Below, in pieces: positions 10,579-21,206 of a DNA stretch of 64,000 nucleotides (the stretch's first letter is position 1; the number at the start of each line of letters is the position of its first letter). The stretch comes from Orientallactaga sibirica (taxonomy: Eukaryota; Chordata; Mammalia; Rodentia; Dipodidae). The position numbers and the translations under genes were made by a program. The stretch covers positions 4,749,501 through 4,813,500 of the forward strand of contig JAEOAD010000005.1 in the NCBI GenBank assembly GCA_036365145.1, given 5' to 3'. Below the pieces are notes generated by a model that saw only the letters and a list, made by a program, of their open reading frames with translations, made no database searches and was not told where the DNA came from.

Positions 10579-11027
10579 GGGCTGGAGAGATGGCTTAGTG
10601 GTTAAGGCGCTTGCCTGCAAAGCCAAAGGACCCAGGTTTGATTCCCCAGGACCCACGTAAGCCAGATGCATAAGGGGGCGCATGCATCTGGAGTTTATTT
10701 GCAGTGGCTGGATGCCCTGGCGTGCCCGCTCTTTATATATATATAATTATTTATTTGAGAGAAAGAGGCAGAGAGAGGGAGAGAGGATGGGCATGCCAGG
10801 GCCTCTAGCCACTGCAAACAAGCTCCAGATGCATGTGCCCCCTTGTGCATCTGGCTTACATGGGTCCTGGAGAATCAAACTGGGATCCTTTGGCTTTTCA
10901 GGAAAATGCCTGAACCACTAAGCCATCTCTCCAGCCCCGTGCCCACTCTTTCTTTCTCTCTCTCTGCCTCTTTCCCTCTCAAATAAATAAAAATAACATT
11001 TAAAAATAAATAAATAAATAAATAAAT
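10579..11027 (+). mobile_element. B2-like SINE (outer), split by a nested antisense copy
   Basis: It begins gggctggagagatggcttag and reaches ggatgccctggcgtgccc. An antisense B2-like element interrupts it from about 10734, and it resumes at cgtgcccactctttctttct to end in (AAAT)n. AAAGTAAA-type target duplications flank it near 10571 and 11028. Confidence 0.93.
10734..10938 (-). mobile_element. B2-like SINE nested in another B2-like SINE
   Basis: The plus strand starts atatataattatttatttgag and ends ctaagccatctctccagccc, the complement of a full B2-like unit. CGTGCCCRCTCTTT before and after it is the target-site duplication within the outer SINE. Confidence 0.95.
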
Positions 11028-11712
11028 AAAAGTAAAAACACTCTACCTCTTTTCCTAACAAGCTAACTTTTTTCACTCTGAACTAGTTATAAATACATAA
11101 GTATATATTTATGCATGTGCACATATAAAATATTTCAAGATCTCTCTTCCTTATCTGAATCTCCCTTACATCTTCCTGGAAATCACACAGGAGTGAAGGC
11201 CAGGGTCTCTCACAACTGGCCAGCTCAAGCCCAGTGTGACCATGAAGGTTGAACTCCAACACTCAACATGCTGCTTGTCCTTCTAGAAGGTTTAATTATG
11301 CCAGAGGAGTTTTCTGTTTCAGCAGCTGAAAGAAGATACAGGCAGGAAACCCCTCAGCAACATACTCAGCTCTTCCTGTTTCACCCCCACCAGCATCTTG
11401 CCTTGGTAGGCATAGAAATGTTTCCTCCTTACTTTATGTATTTTTCTTTATTTCATGTCTGTTCTTTGGTGTCATAAATAAAAACAGTCCCTTTAAATTA
11501 TATCAACATAACTATTTATGAGTAAATTCATTATCTTGGAAAATTCATTGCCAGCAACAAGTAAGAACATCATGCTCTTTCACAGTTCCAAAATGTTCTC
11601 TTTTCTTCTACATCATTACAAAGTTGACTGTGAGTATTTTACTTCAGAAATAGTCAATGACAGTAAAATTCCTGGAAAAGTTATAGATCTGATTCAGGTT
11701 TCAATAAAAATG
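11028..11712. other. Unique sequence, no feature recognised
   Basis: No repeat or gene is recognisable. The short open frames at 11268-11477 and 11518-11745 have no family features. Confidence 0.45.
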
Positions 11713-11715
11713 GAA

Positions 11716-11920
11716 CCGGGTCTGGAGAGATGGCTTAGTGGTTAAGGCGCTTGCCTGCGAAGCCTAAGGACCCAGGTTCGATTCCCCAGGACCCACATAA
11801 GACAGATGCACAAGATGGCACATGCGTCTGGAGTTTGTTTCTAGTGGCTGGAGGCCCTGGAGCGCTCATCATTCTATCTGCTTCTCTCTCTAATAAATGA
11901 ATTAAATATTTTAGAAAGGG
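11716..11920 (+). mobile_element. B2-like SINE
   Basis: The text ggtctggagagatggcttag, gttcgattccccaggaccc and catgcgtctggagtttgttt, with a short CT run and TAATAAATGAATTAAA tail, defines the element. Confidence 0.92.
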
Positions 11921-12143
11921 ATCATCCATCTACCCTTAAACTTGACAACACACAGTGGTTATATAGTACTCCTTTTGTCAAAGATAAATTTAATTAAACA
12001 TATTTTTCTTAAAGAATTTCAAAGTGACATGATTATGCACTCATCAATAACAGCTTCATTAATATCAAGTGACATATGTTCTGTAAAATGTGGCAATACC
12101 TATTTCCCAGATTGCACCGTAAAAAGTACTAGAAAATACTAGA

Positions 12144-12341
12144 AGGGATTGGGGACATGGTTCAGCGATTAAAGCTACTTGCTTGCAAAGCTTGACACCT
12201 GGGTTTGATTCCCCAATACCCACATAAAGCCAGATGCACAAAGTGGTGTCTGTGTGTCTGCAGTTTGTTTGCAGTGGCCCTAGACCCTGGAATGCCCATT
12301 CTCTATCTATGTCTCTCTCCTTCCAAAAAAAAAAAAAAAAA
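12144..12341 (+). mobile_element. B2-like SINE, diverged
   Basis: It begins gattggggacatggttcagc and carries gggtttgattccccaatacc and a 3' A run. The 'gcttgacacctgggtttg' spacing resembles the older copy at 29363. Confidence 0.88.
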
Positions 12342-12495
12342 TGCCGGGCATGGTGGCACACACCTTTAATCCCAGCACTAGGGAGGCAACGGTGTGTTCG
12401 AGGCCACCCTGAGACTACGTTGTGAATTCCAGGTCAGCCTGAGCTAGGGTGAGACCCTGCCTCAAAAAACTAAAAATAAATAAATAAATTTTTTT
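12342..12495 (+). mobile_element. B1 SINE abutting B2-like SINE
   Basis: The text gccgggcatggtggcacacac, cagcctgagctagggtgag and accctgcctcaaaaaactaa is a full B1. It sits directly in the poly(A) tail of the preceding B2-like SINE, as expected for insertion into an A-rich target. Confidence 0.92.
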
Positions 12496-12914
12496 TTAAA
12501 GAAAGTGCAAGAAGGCACAGGCTCCTAACTTGCGAGAGCATGATTTTGGTTTGCTTAGAAGAAGTTCACGTATAAGCTGCTTTGAGCATGCATATTTTAC
12601 CAGGACGTGTTTAAAGCTCCAAGAAGCACAGATGGTTGATCAAGTGCAAGAACTGAGCTGGGTGGAAGATCGTATCAGGACGCTGAGCCCCGTTATAAAA
12701 TCAAATAGCACTTGGGTTAACACTCCCCGCACTGTTGCTCTGCAACATGAAGTTAATGGCAGATGACGCTGCAATTCAACAATGTATCAATCAATTTTGA
12801 CAAATGCTCATCTTCTCCACCCTCCCTCCTCCTCTTGGCAAAGTTTAATACACTGTTGAGTATGAGAAGTTCAGTAGCCCCTCCCCATTTGAGCTCAGGA
12901 ATATATATGCCTGT
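12496..12914. other. Unique sequence, no feature recognised
   Basis: No repeat is visible. Frames here are short and overlap on both strands. Confidence 0.45.
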
Positions 12915-13258
12915 GGTGGTTTGAAGGTTAACCACTCCCTGTAGACTTGGGTGTGTGAATACTTAATCCCCTTAGGGAACTTTCTGGAACTTTTAGGAGG
13001 TGGAGCCTTGCTGGAGGAAGTGAGATTTTATGGTCCAGCCCCACTTGTTATCTCTCTCTCTCTCTCTCTCCCTTGCTCGGTCCTCACTGATGACGTGATG
13101 ATGTTTTGTCAGCTTCCTCTGCTTCTGCCATGTTTTCTCCACCATGATAGATTCTTTCTCTGTAAGCTAAACTAAACCCCCTTCCTTCATAAGTTGCTTC
13201 TGCTGGGGCACTTTGTCCCATAAATGAGAAATTAACTGGTGTAATTACCAAAACCCAT
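12915..13258 (+). mobile_element. MaLR-type LTR (ERVL-MaLR)
   Basis: It begins ggtggtttgaaggttaacc and contains ttaggaggtggagccttgct and ggaggaagtgag. A CT run, then gctaaactaaacccccttcc and ttgcttctgctggggcactt, follow the MaLR LTR order. It lies just upstream of the 23-bp minisatellite. Confidence 0.75.
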
Positions 13259-13485
13259 CCACAGTCAAGTCTGATATTATGGTAATTGGCCAGCTATTAA
13301 AGTCATAACCAACCCCTTGCAGTTATTGGCTTGCGAAGTTGCCATCTCTCCTTCTGGAATATTCCACCTCCTTTGGACACCTCACCTCAAACACTTGCTC
13401 ACAGATACAGGTCACCTGCAGATTCCACACTTTCCCGGATCTTGAAGTAAGTAGAGGGAAAAGTACAGAATCCCAGACCAAAACC

Positions 13486-15222
13486 TGTGCCTGGGGCTCA
13501 GCCCTCTCTCTGTGCGGGGCTCAGCCCCCACTGTGCCTGGGGCTCAACCTTCTCTGTGCCTGGGGCTCAGCCTTCTCTGTGCCTGGAGCTCAGCCTTCTC
13601 TGTGCCCGGGGCTCAGCCTTCACTGTGCCCGGGGCTCAGCCCTCACTGTGCCCGGGGCTCAGCCTTCTCTGTGCCCGGGGCTCAGCCTTCTCTGTGCCCG
13701 GGGCTCAACCTTCACTGTGCCCGGGGCTCAGCCTCTCTGTGCCCGGGGCTCAGCCTTCACTGTGCCCGGGGCTCAGCCTTCACTGTGCCCGGAGCTCAGC
13801 CTTCTCTGTGCCTGGAGCTCAGCCTTCTCTGTGCCCGGGGCTCAGCCTCACTGTGCCTGGGGCTCAGCCTTCACTGTGCCCGGGGCTCAGCCTTCTCTAT
13901 GCCTGGGGCTCAGCCCTCACTGTGCCCGGGGCTCAGCCTTCTCTGTGCCCGGAGCTCAGCCTTCTCTGTGCCTGGGGCTCAGCCTTCTCTGTGCCCGGGG
14001 CTCAGCCTCACTGTGCCCGGGGCTCAGCCCTCACTGTGCCCAGAGCTCAGCCTTCTCTGTGCCCGGGGCTCAGCCTTCTCTGTGCCCGGGGCTCAGCCTT
14101 CTCTGTGCCCGGGGCTCAGCCTTCTCTGTGCCCGGGGCTCAGCCTCTCTGTGCCTGGGGCTCAGCCCTCACTGTGCCCGGGGCTCAGCCCTCACTGTGCC
14201 CGGGGCTCAGCCTTCACTGTGCCCGGGGCTCAGCCTTCTCTGTGCCCGGGGCTCAGCCTCACTGTGCCTGGGGCTCAGCCTTCACTGTGCCCGGGGCTCA
14301 GCCTTCACTGTGCCCGGGGCTCAGCCTTCTCTGTGCCTGGAGCTCACTGTGCCTGGGGCTCAGCCTTCTCTGTGCCTGGAGCTCAGCCTCCTCTGTGCCC
14401 GGGGCTCAGCCTTCTCTGTGCCTGGGGCTCAGCCTTCTCTGTGCCTGGAGCTCAGCCTCTTCTGTGCCCGGGGCTCAGCCTTCTCTGTGCCTGGAGCTCA
14501 GCCTCCTCTGTGCCCGGGGCTCAGCCTTCTCTGTGCCCGGGGCTCAGCCTTCACTGTGCCCGGGGCTCAGCCTTCTCTGTGCCTGGCTCAGCTCTGTGCC
14601 CTTCACTGTGCCTGGGGCTCAGCCCTCACTGTGCCTGGAGCTCACCTTCACTGTGCCTGGGGCTCAGCCCTCACTGTGCCTGGAGCTCAGCCTTCTCTGT
14701 GCCTGGAGCTCAGCCCTCTCTGTGCCTGGGGCTCAGCCTTCACTGTGCCTGGAGCTCAGCCTCTCTGTGCCCGGGGCTCAGCCTCACTGTGCCCGGAGCT
14801 CAGCCTTCGCTGTGCCCGGGGCTCAGCCTTCTCTGTGCCCGGGGCTCAGCCTCACTGTGCCCGGGGCTCAGTCTCACTGTGTCTGGAGCTCAGCCTTCTC
14901 TGTGCCTGGAGCTCAGCCTTCGCTGTGCCCGGAGCTCAGCCTTCTCTGTGCCCGGGGCTCAGCCCTCACTGTGCCAGGGGCTCAGCCTTCTCTGTGCCCG
15001 GGGCTCAGCCCTCACTGTGCCCGGTGCTCAGCCTTCTCTGTGCCCGGGGCTCAGCCTCACTGTGCCCAGAGCTCAGTCTTCTCTGTGCCCGGGGCTCAGT
15101 CCTCACTGTGCCCGGGGCTCAGCCCTCACTGTGCCCGGGGCTCAGCCCTCACTGTGCCCGGGGCTCAGCCCTCTCTGTGCCCGGGGCTCAGCCCTCTCTG
15201 TGCCCGGGGCTCAGCCTCACTG
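13486..15222 (+). repeat. 1.7 kb minisatellite, about 23-bp GC-rich unit, stopless in three frames
   Basis: Roughly 75 units share the core tgtgcccggggctcagcc followed by a variable five-base ending (ttctc, ttcac, ctcac, ctctc); 22-bp and shorter variants occur. Because 23 is not a multiple of three, one unit type reads through all three plus frames, giving overlapping open frames at 13339-15288, 13487-15397 and 13512-15227. Each is a 23-residue period with words such as SVPGAQPSLCPGLSLL. The complementary strand has TGA once per unit and is closed in every frame. Units differ by CCCGGGG, CCTGGGG, CCTGGAG and CCCGGAG forms. No signal peptide, known domain or promoter supports translation. I class it as a tandem repeat, not a gene. 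Confidence 0.95.
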
Positions 15223-15438
15223 CCTAGCTCTAGACGTTGGGCTTCTCCCCACTGCGTCTCATCTTGTTTTGTGCAGGCCCTGCTCTGACAACGTTAGGAA
15301 CTTGCTTTTTTCCCTTGGGCACTTCAGCACTTGGGTCCTTAGACATCTACATGGGAGATTTCTAGGGCTATGTATGGGCTTGTGTGTGTGGCTGTGAGTC
15401 TCTGAATAGGAATGGAAAGTCTCCTCCCAATTCTTTTT
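15223..15438. other. Unique flank of the minisatellite
   Basis: The array ends abruptly at cagcctcactgcctagctc. The following 200 bases show no repeat. Confidence 0.5.
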
Positions 15439-15442
15439 CCTG

Positions 15443-15640
15443 GGCTGGAGAGATTACTCGGTGGTTAAAGGTGGACAGCCCTGGAACAAGTCCCCAGGGC
15501 ACACATAAAACCAGAGGAACAAAGTGGCGCATGCATCTGGAGTTTGTTTGAGGGCAAGAGGCCCTGGTACACCCATATACTTTCTCTGTCCCTCACTCTT
15601 CCTGCCTCTTTCCTTGCAAATGAATAAATTAAAAAAATTT
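15443..15640 (+). mobile_element. B2-like SINE, diverged
   Basis: The text gggctggagagattactcgg, gcatgcatctggagtttgtt and a tail of gcaaatgaataaattaaaa identify it. The tRNA-like half has a deletion around the anticodon-stem equivalent. Confidence 0.88.
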
Positions 15641-16600
15641 CTTCTTTCCATGTCCTGATTCCTAAGAGATGCTTTTCAAAAGAAGACTTTTTTTCTATCT
15701 TAACTCCTCTTTGGTATAGTTCAGCAGTTTCAGCTTTGACACAGTTCAGTTGGCAATGAGCTACAAAGCAAGGAAGATGCATATGGACCCCACTCCTCAA
15801 AGACCCAGCAGTTGACCACTCTATGCAAGACAGTGCAGCTCATACATAATAGAAGGGCTTTGCTAGGCACTTGGATCAAGACAAGGACACGTGCCAATTG
15901 TAAGTTACTTGTAAGCACATCTGTGTAACCACAGGCTAAGATGTTTGAATGGACAGGTGTGCACAGAAGTGAATCTATTGATCTGACTTCGCTCACTTAG
16001 CATCTTCCTAAAATGACCTTAAACCCCACGGCACTAATGGCCTGAGTACATAAATGAGAGTGGGCGTGATAAATCAGGCTATCTCATAAGGTCATGAGAG
16101 CCACACCCCAGGCATGTAGGCTTCTAGTGTCACCTAAAACAATGCTTCTGAAGCAGCATAGGCAGAATATTTGTCTTCTCTGTCTCTGAAGGCCCGCCCT
16201 ACCTCTCTGGGCCAGGCACCAATCACCCTGCCACAGTCTTGGGCTCCTGCATTCTCCCCTTTGTGACTCTTAATCTCTTACCACCTGCCACTTATTTGGC
16301 TATATCCTTGTCTCATTACAAAACTGTAAAAATCATTGAAAACTTGGTAATTTGTCCCCATTCTTCGTACATTGAACCGTCTCCAGAAATGTGTAGAAGA
16401 AGGGAAAATGAAGGGAGCGCAGAGGTCTGAAGATAGAGAGGGGAAATTCAACACACACTCAGCCTCTCCTTTGTGCCCTGACAACACAGGTCCCTTCAGA
16501 TGGGAATGGAGGTGACAAAGTGCCTTATTTTTCATTTCTGCTGTCATCCCACCTCCATCAACACAAAAGACTTCTGTGGCTTCAAGAGGTGTAAGATTTC
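15641..16600. other. Unique sequence, no feature recognised
   Basis: About 950 bases without a recognisable repeat. Short frames on the minus strand (15730-15996, 16278-16619) show no family features. Confidence 0.45.
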
Positions 16601-16679
16601 CCCCTAGCACGCAGGCCATGGCTTCTGCAGTGGGTGCGATCTGCGATTCTAAATTTACCCAATCTACCTGGAGACCACG

Positions 16680-17170
16680 TTAGGTCCAACAGGCTGAGGA
16701 CTCAGCCCGCACGACTCTCCCCACAGACACACCCGCAGTGATCCCAGATGCCAGGCATCATTCCTCGTTGTTCAGTCTGTGCTTCTGAGTGGCTGACTAA
16801 AACTACGTTCCCACAACCCCTTCCTCAGGTTCGATTAATTGTCTGGATGGCTTACAGAACTCCTGGAAGTGCTAACATTTATCAGTTATTTTAAAGGGCT
16901 CAGATGGAGAGATGCACAGAGGGAGACACAGGAGAAGAGCATGGAGCTCCCATGTCTTCCTGGTCATGCCCCCTTCCAGAACCTCCATGCATTCAGCTAT
17001 CTCAAGGGCTCCCAACCAAGTGCTTTCTGGTTTTCTGGCGACTCTATTGCACAGGCATGACTGCTAACAGACTGGGAGGGGAAACCCAGCAAGGCCTGTC
17101 AGTACAGATTCTTCTCAGCTGCTCTCTGCCACATTCCTTCCTCCAGGGCATGTGACAGCACACCTTTGGA
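16680..17170 (-). mobile_element. Possible ancient LTR (ERVL class), degraded
   Basis: Phrases such as caacaggctgaggactcagc, gatggagagatgcacagagg, ccagaacctccatgcattc and ttctggcgactctattgcac occur in the order of an old mammalian-wide LTR. Divergence is high and no ends or target duplication are visible. Confidence 0.35.
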
Positions 17171-17546
17171 ATGACAAGGGTCTCATGACCAGCTACTACC
17201 AGACAAGGTATGCCAGAGAATTCTTTTATGTATCAGTCAGTATACATGAAAAAAAAAATGCTGTATTCCCTTAGTCATTAGGGAAATGGAAATTATCACC
17301 ACAATGAGATAACTTTAAACACTCGTTAGGATGTCTGAAAGAGAAAAGATCATTGTGGTTAAGGACAGGGTTAAGTTAGAAACCTCATTCCTTCCTCCTG
17401 AGAATTTGAAATGAGTGCATTCACTCTGGCAGACAGTCTGGAAATCCCTCAAAATGCTAATGTAGAGTTAGCATGTCACCACTCAGCTAGTCTTCTCCTG
17501 AATATAGACCCAAGAGAAATTAAAATATGTGTGTATATAAAACAAG

Positions 17547-17766
17547 CGGGGCCTGGAGAGATGGCTTAGCAGTTAAGGCACTTGCCTGAGAAGTCTAAGG
17601 ACTCGTGTTCGACTCTCCAGATCCCACGTTAGCCAGATGCACAAAAGTGAGGCAAGTGCAAGGTCACACATGCCCACTAGGTGGTGCACATGTCTGGAGT
17701 TTAATTTCAGTGGCTGAAGCCCTGGCCCACCAATTCTCTCTCACACTCTCTACCTCTCTCTGAAAT

Positions 17767-17804
<38 letters not shown>
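17547..17804 (+). mobile_element. B2-like SINE, insert-bearing subfamily, with 35-base poly(A)
   Basis: It starts ggcctggagagatggcttag and carries the internal gtgaggcaagtgcaaggtca segment found in the longer subfamily. It ends in AAATAAAATTT and a long A run at about 17769-17804. Confidence 0.92.
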
Positions 17805-17805
<1 letters not shown>

Positions 17806-17810
17806 ATGCA

Positions 17811-18099
17811 GGCTGGGGCAATGACCTAGTCAGGAAAGTGCTTACTGTGCAAGCATGAGGGTGAGTATTCAGAGTTCAGCCCACCCACACCCACAGGAGT
17901 TCAAGTGGACATGACAGCCTGCTGTGACCCAGCACTTGGGAAGCAGAAGTAGAGACACCCCCTCCCCCACCCAGGGCAAGCTGGCTAGCTAGCCCAGCCG
18001 AACCTCAAGCTCTGGGCCCACGTGAGAGTCTGTCTCAGGAAATCTTGGAGAACAATAAGGAAGACATCCAACATCAACATCTGTCATCCCAGACACACG

Positions 18100-18134
<35 letters not shown>

Positions 18135-18180
18135 CAACGTGCATACACACACACATACTACACATACATGCACATGCAAA
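17811..18180 (+). mobile_element. B4 SINE with CA-rich tail
   Basis: An ID-like head (ggctggggcaatgacctagt, tgtgcaagcatgagggtgag) is joined to a B1-like part (acccagcacttgggaagcag, agagtctgtctcaggaaa) and ends in (CA)n at about 18096-18133 and a second CA-rich run. Confidence 0.8.
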
Positions 18181-18356
18181 AGAAACTTGGAACATGTGTC
18201 CAAGGCAGCATTATTCATAATAGTTACAGGTAGAAATAACCCAAATTATTAAATACCACTCCACTGTGTGAAAAACATTACCAAACCAACTGATGAATAG
18301 TTAAATTATGGTCAAGTCAAACAACGGGATATTAATTGGCAATAAGAAGGAATGAA

Positions 18357-18582
18357 GGGCTGGAAGGATGGTTTAGCAGCTAAGGTGCTTGCCTGCAAAG
18401 CCAAAGGACTCAGGTTCAATTCCCCAGAACCCACATAAGCCAGCTGCACAGGGTAGCACATGCATCTGGAGTGCATTTGCAGCAGATGGAGGCCCTGGCC
18501 CACCCATTCTCTCTATCTGTATCTTTCTCTATCTCTTTCTCTCTCTCAAATAAATACATAAAAATAAATATTTTTAAAAAGG
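18357..18582 (+). mobile_element. B2-like SINE
   Basis: It begins gggctggaaggatggtttag and ends with a CT run and AAATAAATACATAAAAATAAA. AGGAATGAA before it is repeated at about 18583 as a target duplication within the host L1. Confidence 0.93.
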
Positions 18583-18631
18583 AATGAAGTATTCCTACAT
18601 GCCACAACACAAATGAACCACAATAACACAG

Positions 18632-18673
18632 GACCGTTTGAACAATGTGGGTTCACTTATGTGCAGATTTTTT

Positions 18674-18715
<42 letters not shown>

Positions 18716-19006
18716 TTTCTTTTTTGGCATATTTTCTTGTTTGAGATTATTCACAATTAGGAAATGCTTGCAGGTGAGCCACATAATGCACACAACATAC
18801 AGAATGTGTGTCAGTGGACTGTCCATACTATGAGTAAAGTTTCTGGCCAAGAGCAGGCTGTTAGCATTAATTTGGGGGAGAATAAAAAACCATATGGGGG
18901 TTGTGTGAGCATCAGGAGACCCCAGAGAGCCCTGAGCAGACCACCAACCACTGGGCTAATTCCCACCATGGCAATCCCCATGCACGCTCAACAATATTCA
19001 ACCTGT
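18632..19006 (+). mobile_element. Tigger-type DNA transposon fossil (TcMar) with CTTT expansion
   Basis: The left end caggaccgtttgaacaatgt followed by gggttcacttatgtgcagat matches the Tigger terminal sequence. Downstream blocks (cataatgcacacaacatac, agaatgtgtgtcagtggact, aatttgggggagaataaaa) keep the expected order. The right end acaatattcaacctg resembles the inverted complement of the left. A (CTTT)n run at 18671-18722 has grown inside it. Confidence 0.7.
18671..18722. repeat. (CTTT)n microsatellite
   Basis: About twelve TTTC/CTTT repeats inside the Tigger fossil, derived from its original T-rich segment. Confidence 0.92.
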
Positions 19007-19334
19007 GCAAAGCAGGGACATGCAACAGCACACAGGACGCCCCTGCAGCAGCGCCGAAGTAGTGCAGTGGGGCAGCTGGGAACTCACAACAGTGACTCCT
19101 GACACTGGAGAAATTCATCCCAGCAAAGGCCTTGGGAACAGTAAAATAGTTCTGTGTGAGAAGCGGACAAGGCTCCCTTCACAGGACTGACCCCAAGGAA
19201 GGCGTCTGCCAGACAGGCGAACAACGTGTGCCAAGAAGCACCTTCCCTGGGTAGCAGATGGAGACTGGAGCTCGGTGGTGCTGAAGCCGGTGGAAGCGTC
19301 AAATATCACAGGCCCAAGTGGAATTTCCCTCTGT

Positions 19335-19660
19335 CAGTTATCTTCTCACTGCTAGGACAAAACGCCCAACCAGGCGCAGCTGATGAGAGGAAAGGGTTTA
19401 TTTCTGACTTACAGTTGCAAGGGAAGTTTCATTGTGGCTGGGGAAGCATGACAAAAACAGACAGCTGGGTGACATGGCCCCACAGCAGCAGGGAGAGGTA
19501 GAGTGAGCTATACACAGCAAGCATGGCTGGGCTACAACACCCCAAAGCCCACTCCAGTGACTTAGCGCCTCCAGAAAGGCCTTACCTCCCAAAGGTTCCA
19601 CACTTGGGGAATAAGTATGAGGTTGAATCACAAACACGCGAGGCTAAAGGGGACATTTCC
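19335..19660 (-). mobile_element. MaLR-type LTR (ERVL-MaLR)
   Basis: The plus strand text cagttatcttctcactgcta, ggacaaaacgcccaaccagg, gggtttatttctgacttac and ggaagcatgacaaaaacag is the complement of a MaLR LTR, ending near gaggttgaatcacaaacac. Confidence 0.6.
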
Positions 19661-20011
19661 CATGCCAGCCGGAGCCAAAAGCAGTAATTACGCAGCAGAT
19701 GCTGCGCAGGCACTGGGCAGGGTTCCTTCACTCAGTTACCAGCAGAGTGAGTGAGAGGGATTAAAGTCATCCCTAAGGCCAGGCCCCAGCAGTGCAGCTG
19801 CCCTCCGGGTGAAGGAGACCCCCAGGCCTATGTATGTAGAGAACTGAAGCAGGGTGCTGTCAGCAAGGACAGGAGAAAGGAGAGCGATGAGACACGGTGG
19901 GGTTTCAGAGAACGACTCTGTGGGGATCTCCTCACCAGAGGCAGCCTAGAGAGTGGCAAAATTAGGAAGAAGGGAATTACAAAGATGAGGCTCAAGATCC
20001 GTGACTACCAC
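19661..20011. other. Unique sequence, no feature recognised
   Basis: No repeat is seen. A plus-strand frame from 19751 runs into the antisense B1 and is not a credible gene. Confidence 0.45.
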
Positions 20012-20022
20012 AGCCACATCCA

Positions 20023-20180
20023 TTTTTTTTTTTTTTGTCTGTTTCAAGGTAGGGTCTCACTACAGCTCAGGACAACCTGGAATTCACTATGTAGTCTCAG
20101 GGTGGCCTTGAATTCTCGGCGATCCGCCTACTTCTACCTCCCTAGTGCTGAGATCAAAGGCATGCGCCACCACACCCAGC
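20023..20180 (-). mobile_element. B1 SINE, full length
   Basis: A T run is followed by caaggtagggtctcactaca and cacgcctttgatctcag-type complement to caccacacccagct. CCACATCCATT occurs before (20014) and after (20181) as a target-site duplication. Confidence 0.92.
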
Positions 20181-20502
20181 TCCACATCCATTATTGATAG
20201 TGACACCGAGAAATCCCCACACCACAACATGGCTAAGTGACAACACAGCCGACTTAGCAGCTGGGCAGGGAGAGCTGAGTAAATCCTGGCTTACCATCTC
20301 CACGCTCACCCAGCATGAGGCTGGAACAGGGAAGTCCAGCAATGAGAAGTGAACCAAAGATTGAACAAAAGAACTGAAGACAGTGAGTGATTTTTTTTTT
20401 ACCACATTATCTCGAACTAAGCATATTATCCATGCATGGTAGTGGGGGACGTTATTTTTATCTTAGGAATGTATTTTTTTGATGATTACAAAAGTAGTTT
20501 TT

Positions 20503-20757
20503 GGGGCTGGAAAGATGGCTTAGTGGTTAAGGCGCCTGCCTCCTAAGCTAAGAACGCCTGTTCCAATCTCCAGCGGTTCCAATCTCCAGGTCCCACGTTT
20601 AGCCAGATGCAAAGTGACGCAAGGGCGCAATGCCGCACTTGACCACAAGGGGGCCCACGCATCTGGATTTCGTTCACAGCAGCTGAAAGACTGCTGGTGC
20701 GCCCATCTCTATCTGTCTCCCTCTCCCTCCCTCTCTGTCTCTCTCAAAAATATATAG
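20503..20757 (+). mobile_element. B2-like SINE, long subfamily with duplicated B box
   Basis: It begins ggggctggaaagatggctta. It has gttccaatctccag at 20560-20573 followed at once by ggttccaatctccag at 20575-20589. It also has the subfamily insert gtgacgcaagggcgcaatgc. The same duplication is present at 54015-54045 and 62354-62384. Confidence 0.93.
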
Positions 20758-20973
20758 TTTTTAAAGATATTTTATTTATGTTTATTTATGTATTTGTGAG
20801 AGAGAATAAATGGGTATGCTAGGGCCTTTAGCCACTGCAAACAAACTCCAGACTCATATGCTACCATATGAATCTGGTTTACACAGGTTCTGGGGAATCA
20901 AACCTGGGTCCTTAGGCTTCACAGGCAAGCAAGCACCTTAACCATCTCTAAGCTAAGCCACCTCTCCAGCTCC
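20758..20973 (-). mobile_element. B2-like SINE, antisense
   Basis: The plus strand runs from ttttaaagatattttattta through gccactgcaaacaaactcca to ctaagccacctctccagctc, a complete complement of the short subfamily. It inserted in the tail of the preceding SINE. Confidence 0.93.
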
Positions 20974-20987
20974 AAAAGTAGTTTTTT

Positions 20988-21206
20988 TGTTGTTGTTGGG
21001 TTTTGTTTTTGTTTTTGTTTTTTTGTTGTTGTTGTTGTTGTTTGTTTGTTTGTTTGTTTTTGGTTTTTCGAGGTAGGGTCTCACTCTAGCCCAGGCTGAC
21101 CTGGAATTCACCATGTATTCTTAGGGTGGCCTCGAACTCATGGCGATCCTTCTACCTCTGCCTCCCGAGTGCTGGGATTAAAGGCCTGCGCCACCACATC
21201 CGGCCC
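20988..21206 (-). mobile_element. B1 SINE with T/G-rich tail
   Basis: A long (TTG)n/(TTTG)n run (the complement of a CAAA-rich tail) precedes tcgaggtagggtctcactct and ends ccaccacatccggccc, a full-length antisense B1. Confidence 0.93.

Larger units (their letters stand above)
17235..18631 (+). mobile_element. L1 ORF2 3' fragment, old, split by three SINEs
   Basis: The text tcattagggaaatggaaatt, caccacaatgagataacttt and gacagtctggaaatccctca is L1 ORF2 C-terminal sequence. It resumes after the SINEs at ggcagcattattcataatag, caactgatgaatagttaaat and ggatattaattggcaataag. The fragment is far too damaged to code. Confidence 0.75.

Noticed and set aside
13486..15222. CRISPR-like array
   Set aside because: Units are head-to-tail with no unique spacers, and the host is a mammal.
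13339..15397. Three long overlapping open frames of 571-649 residues as a protein gene
   Set aside because: They are the same 23-bp repeat read in each frame. The non-repeat ends show no signal peptide, domain or splice logic, and stop absence follows from the unit sequence.
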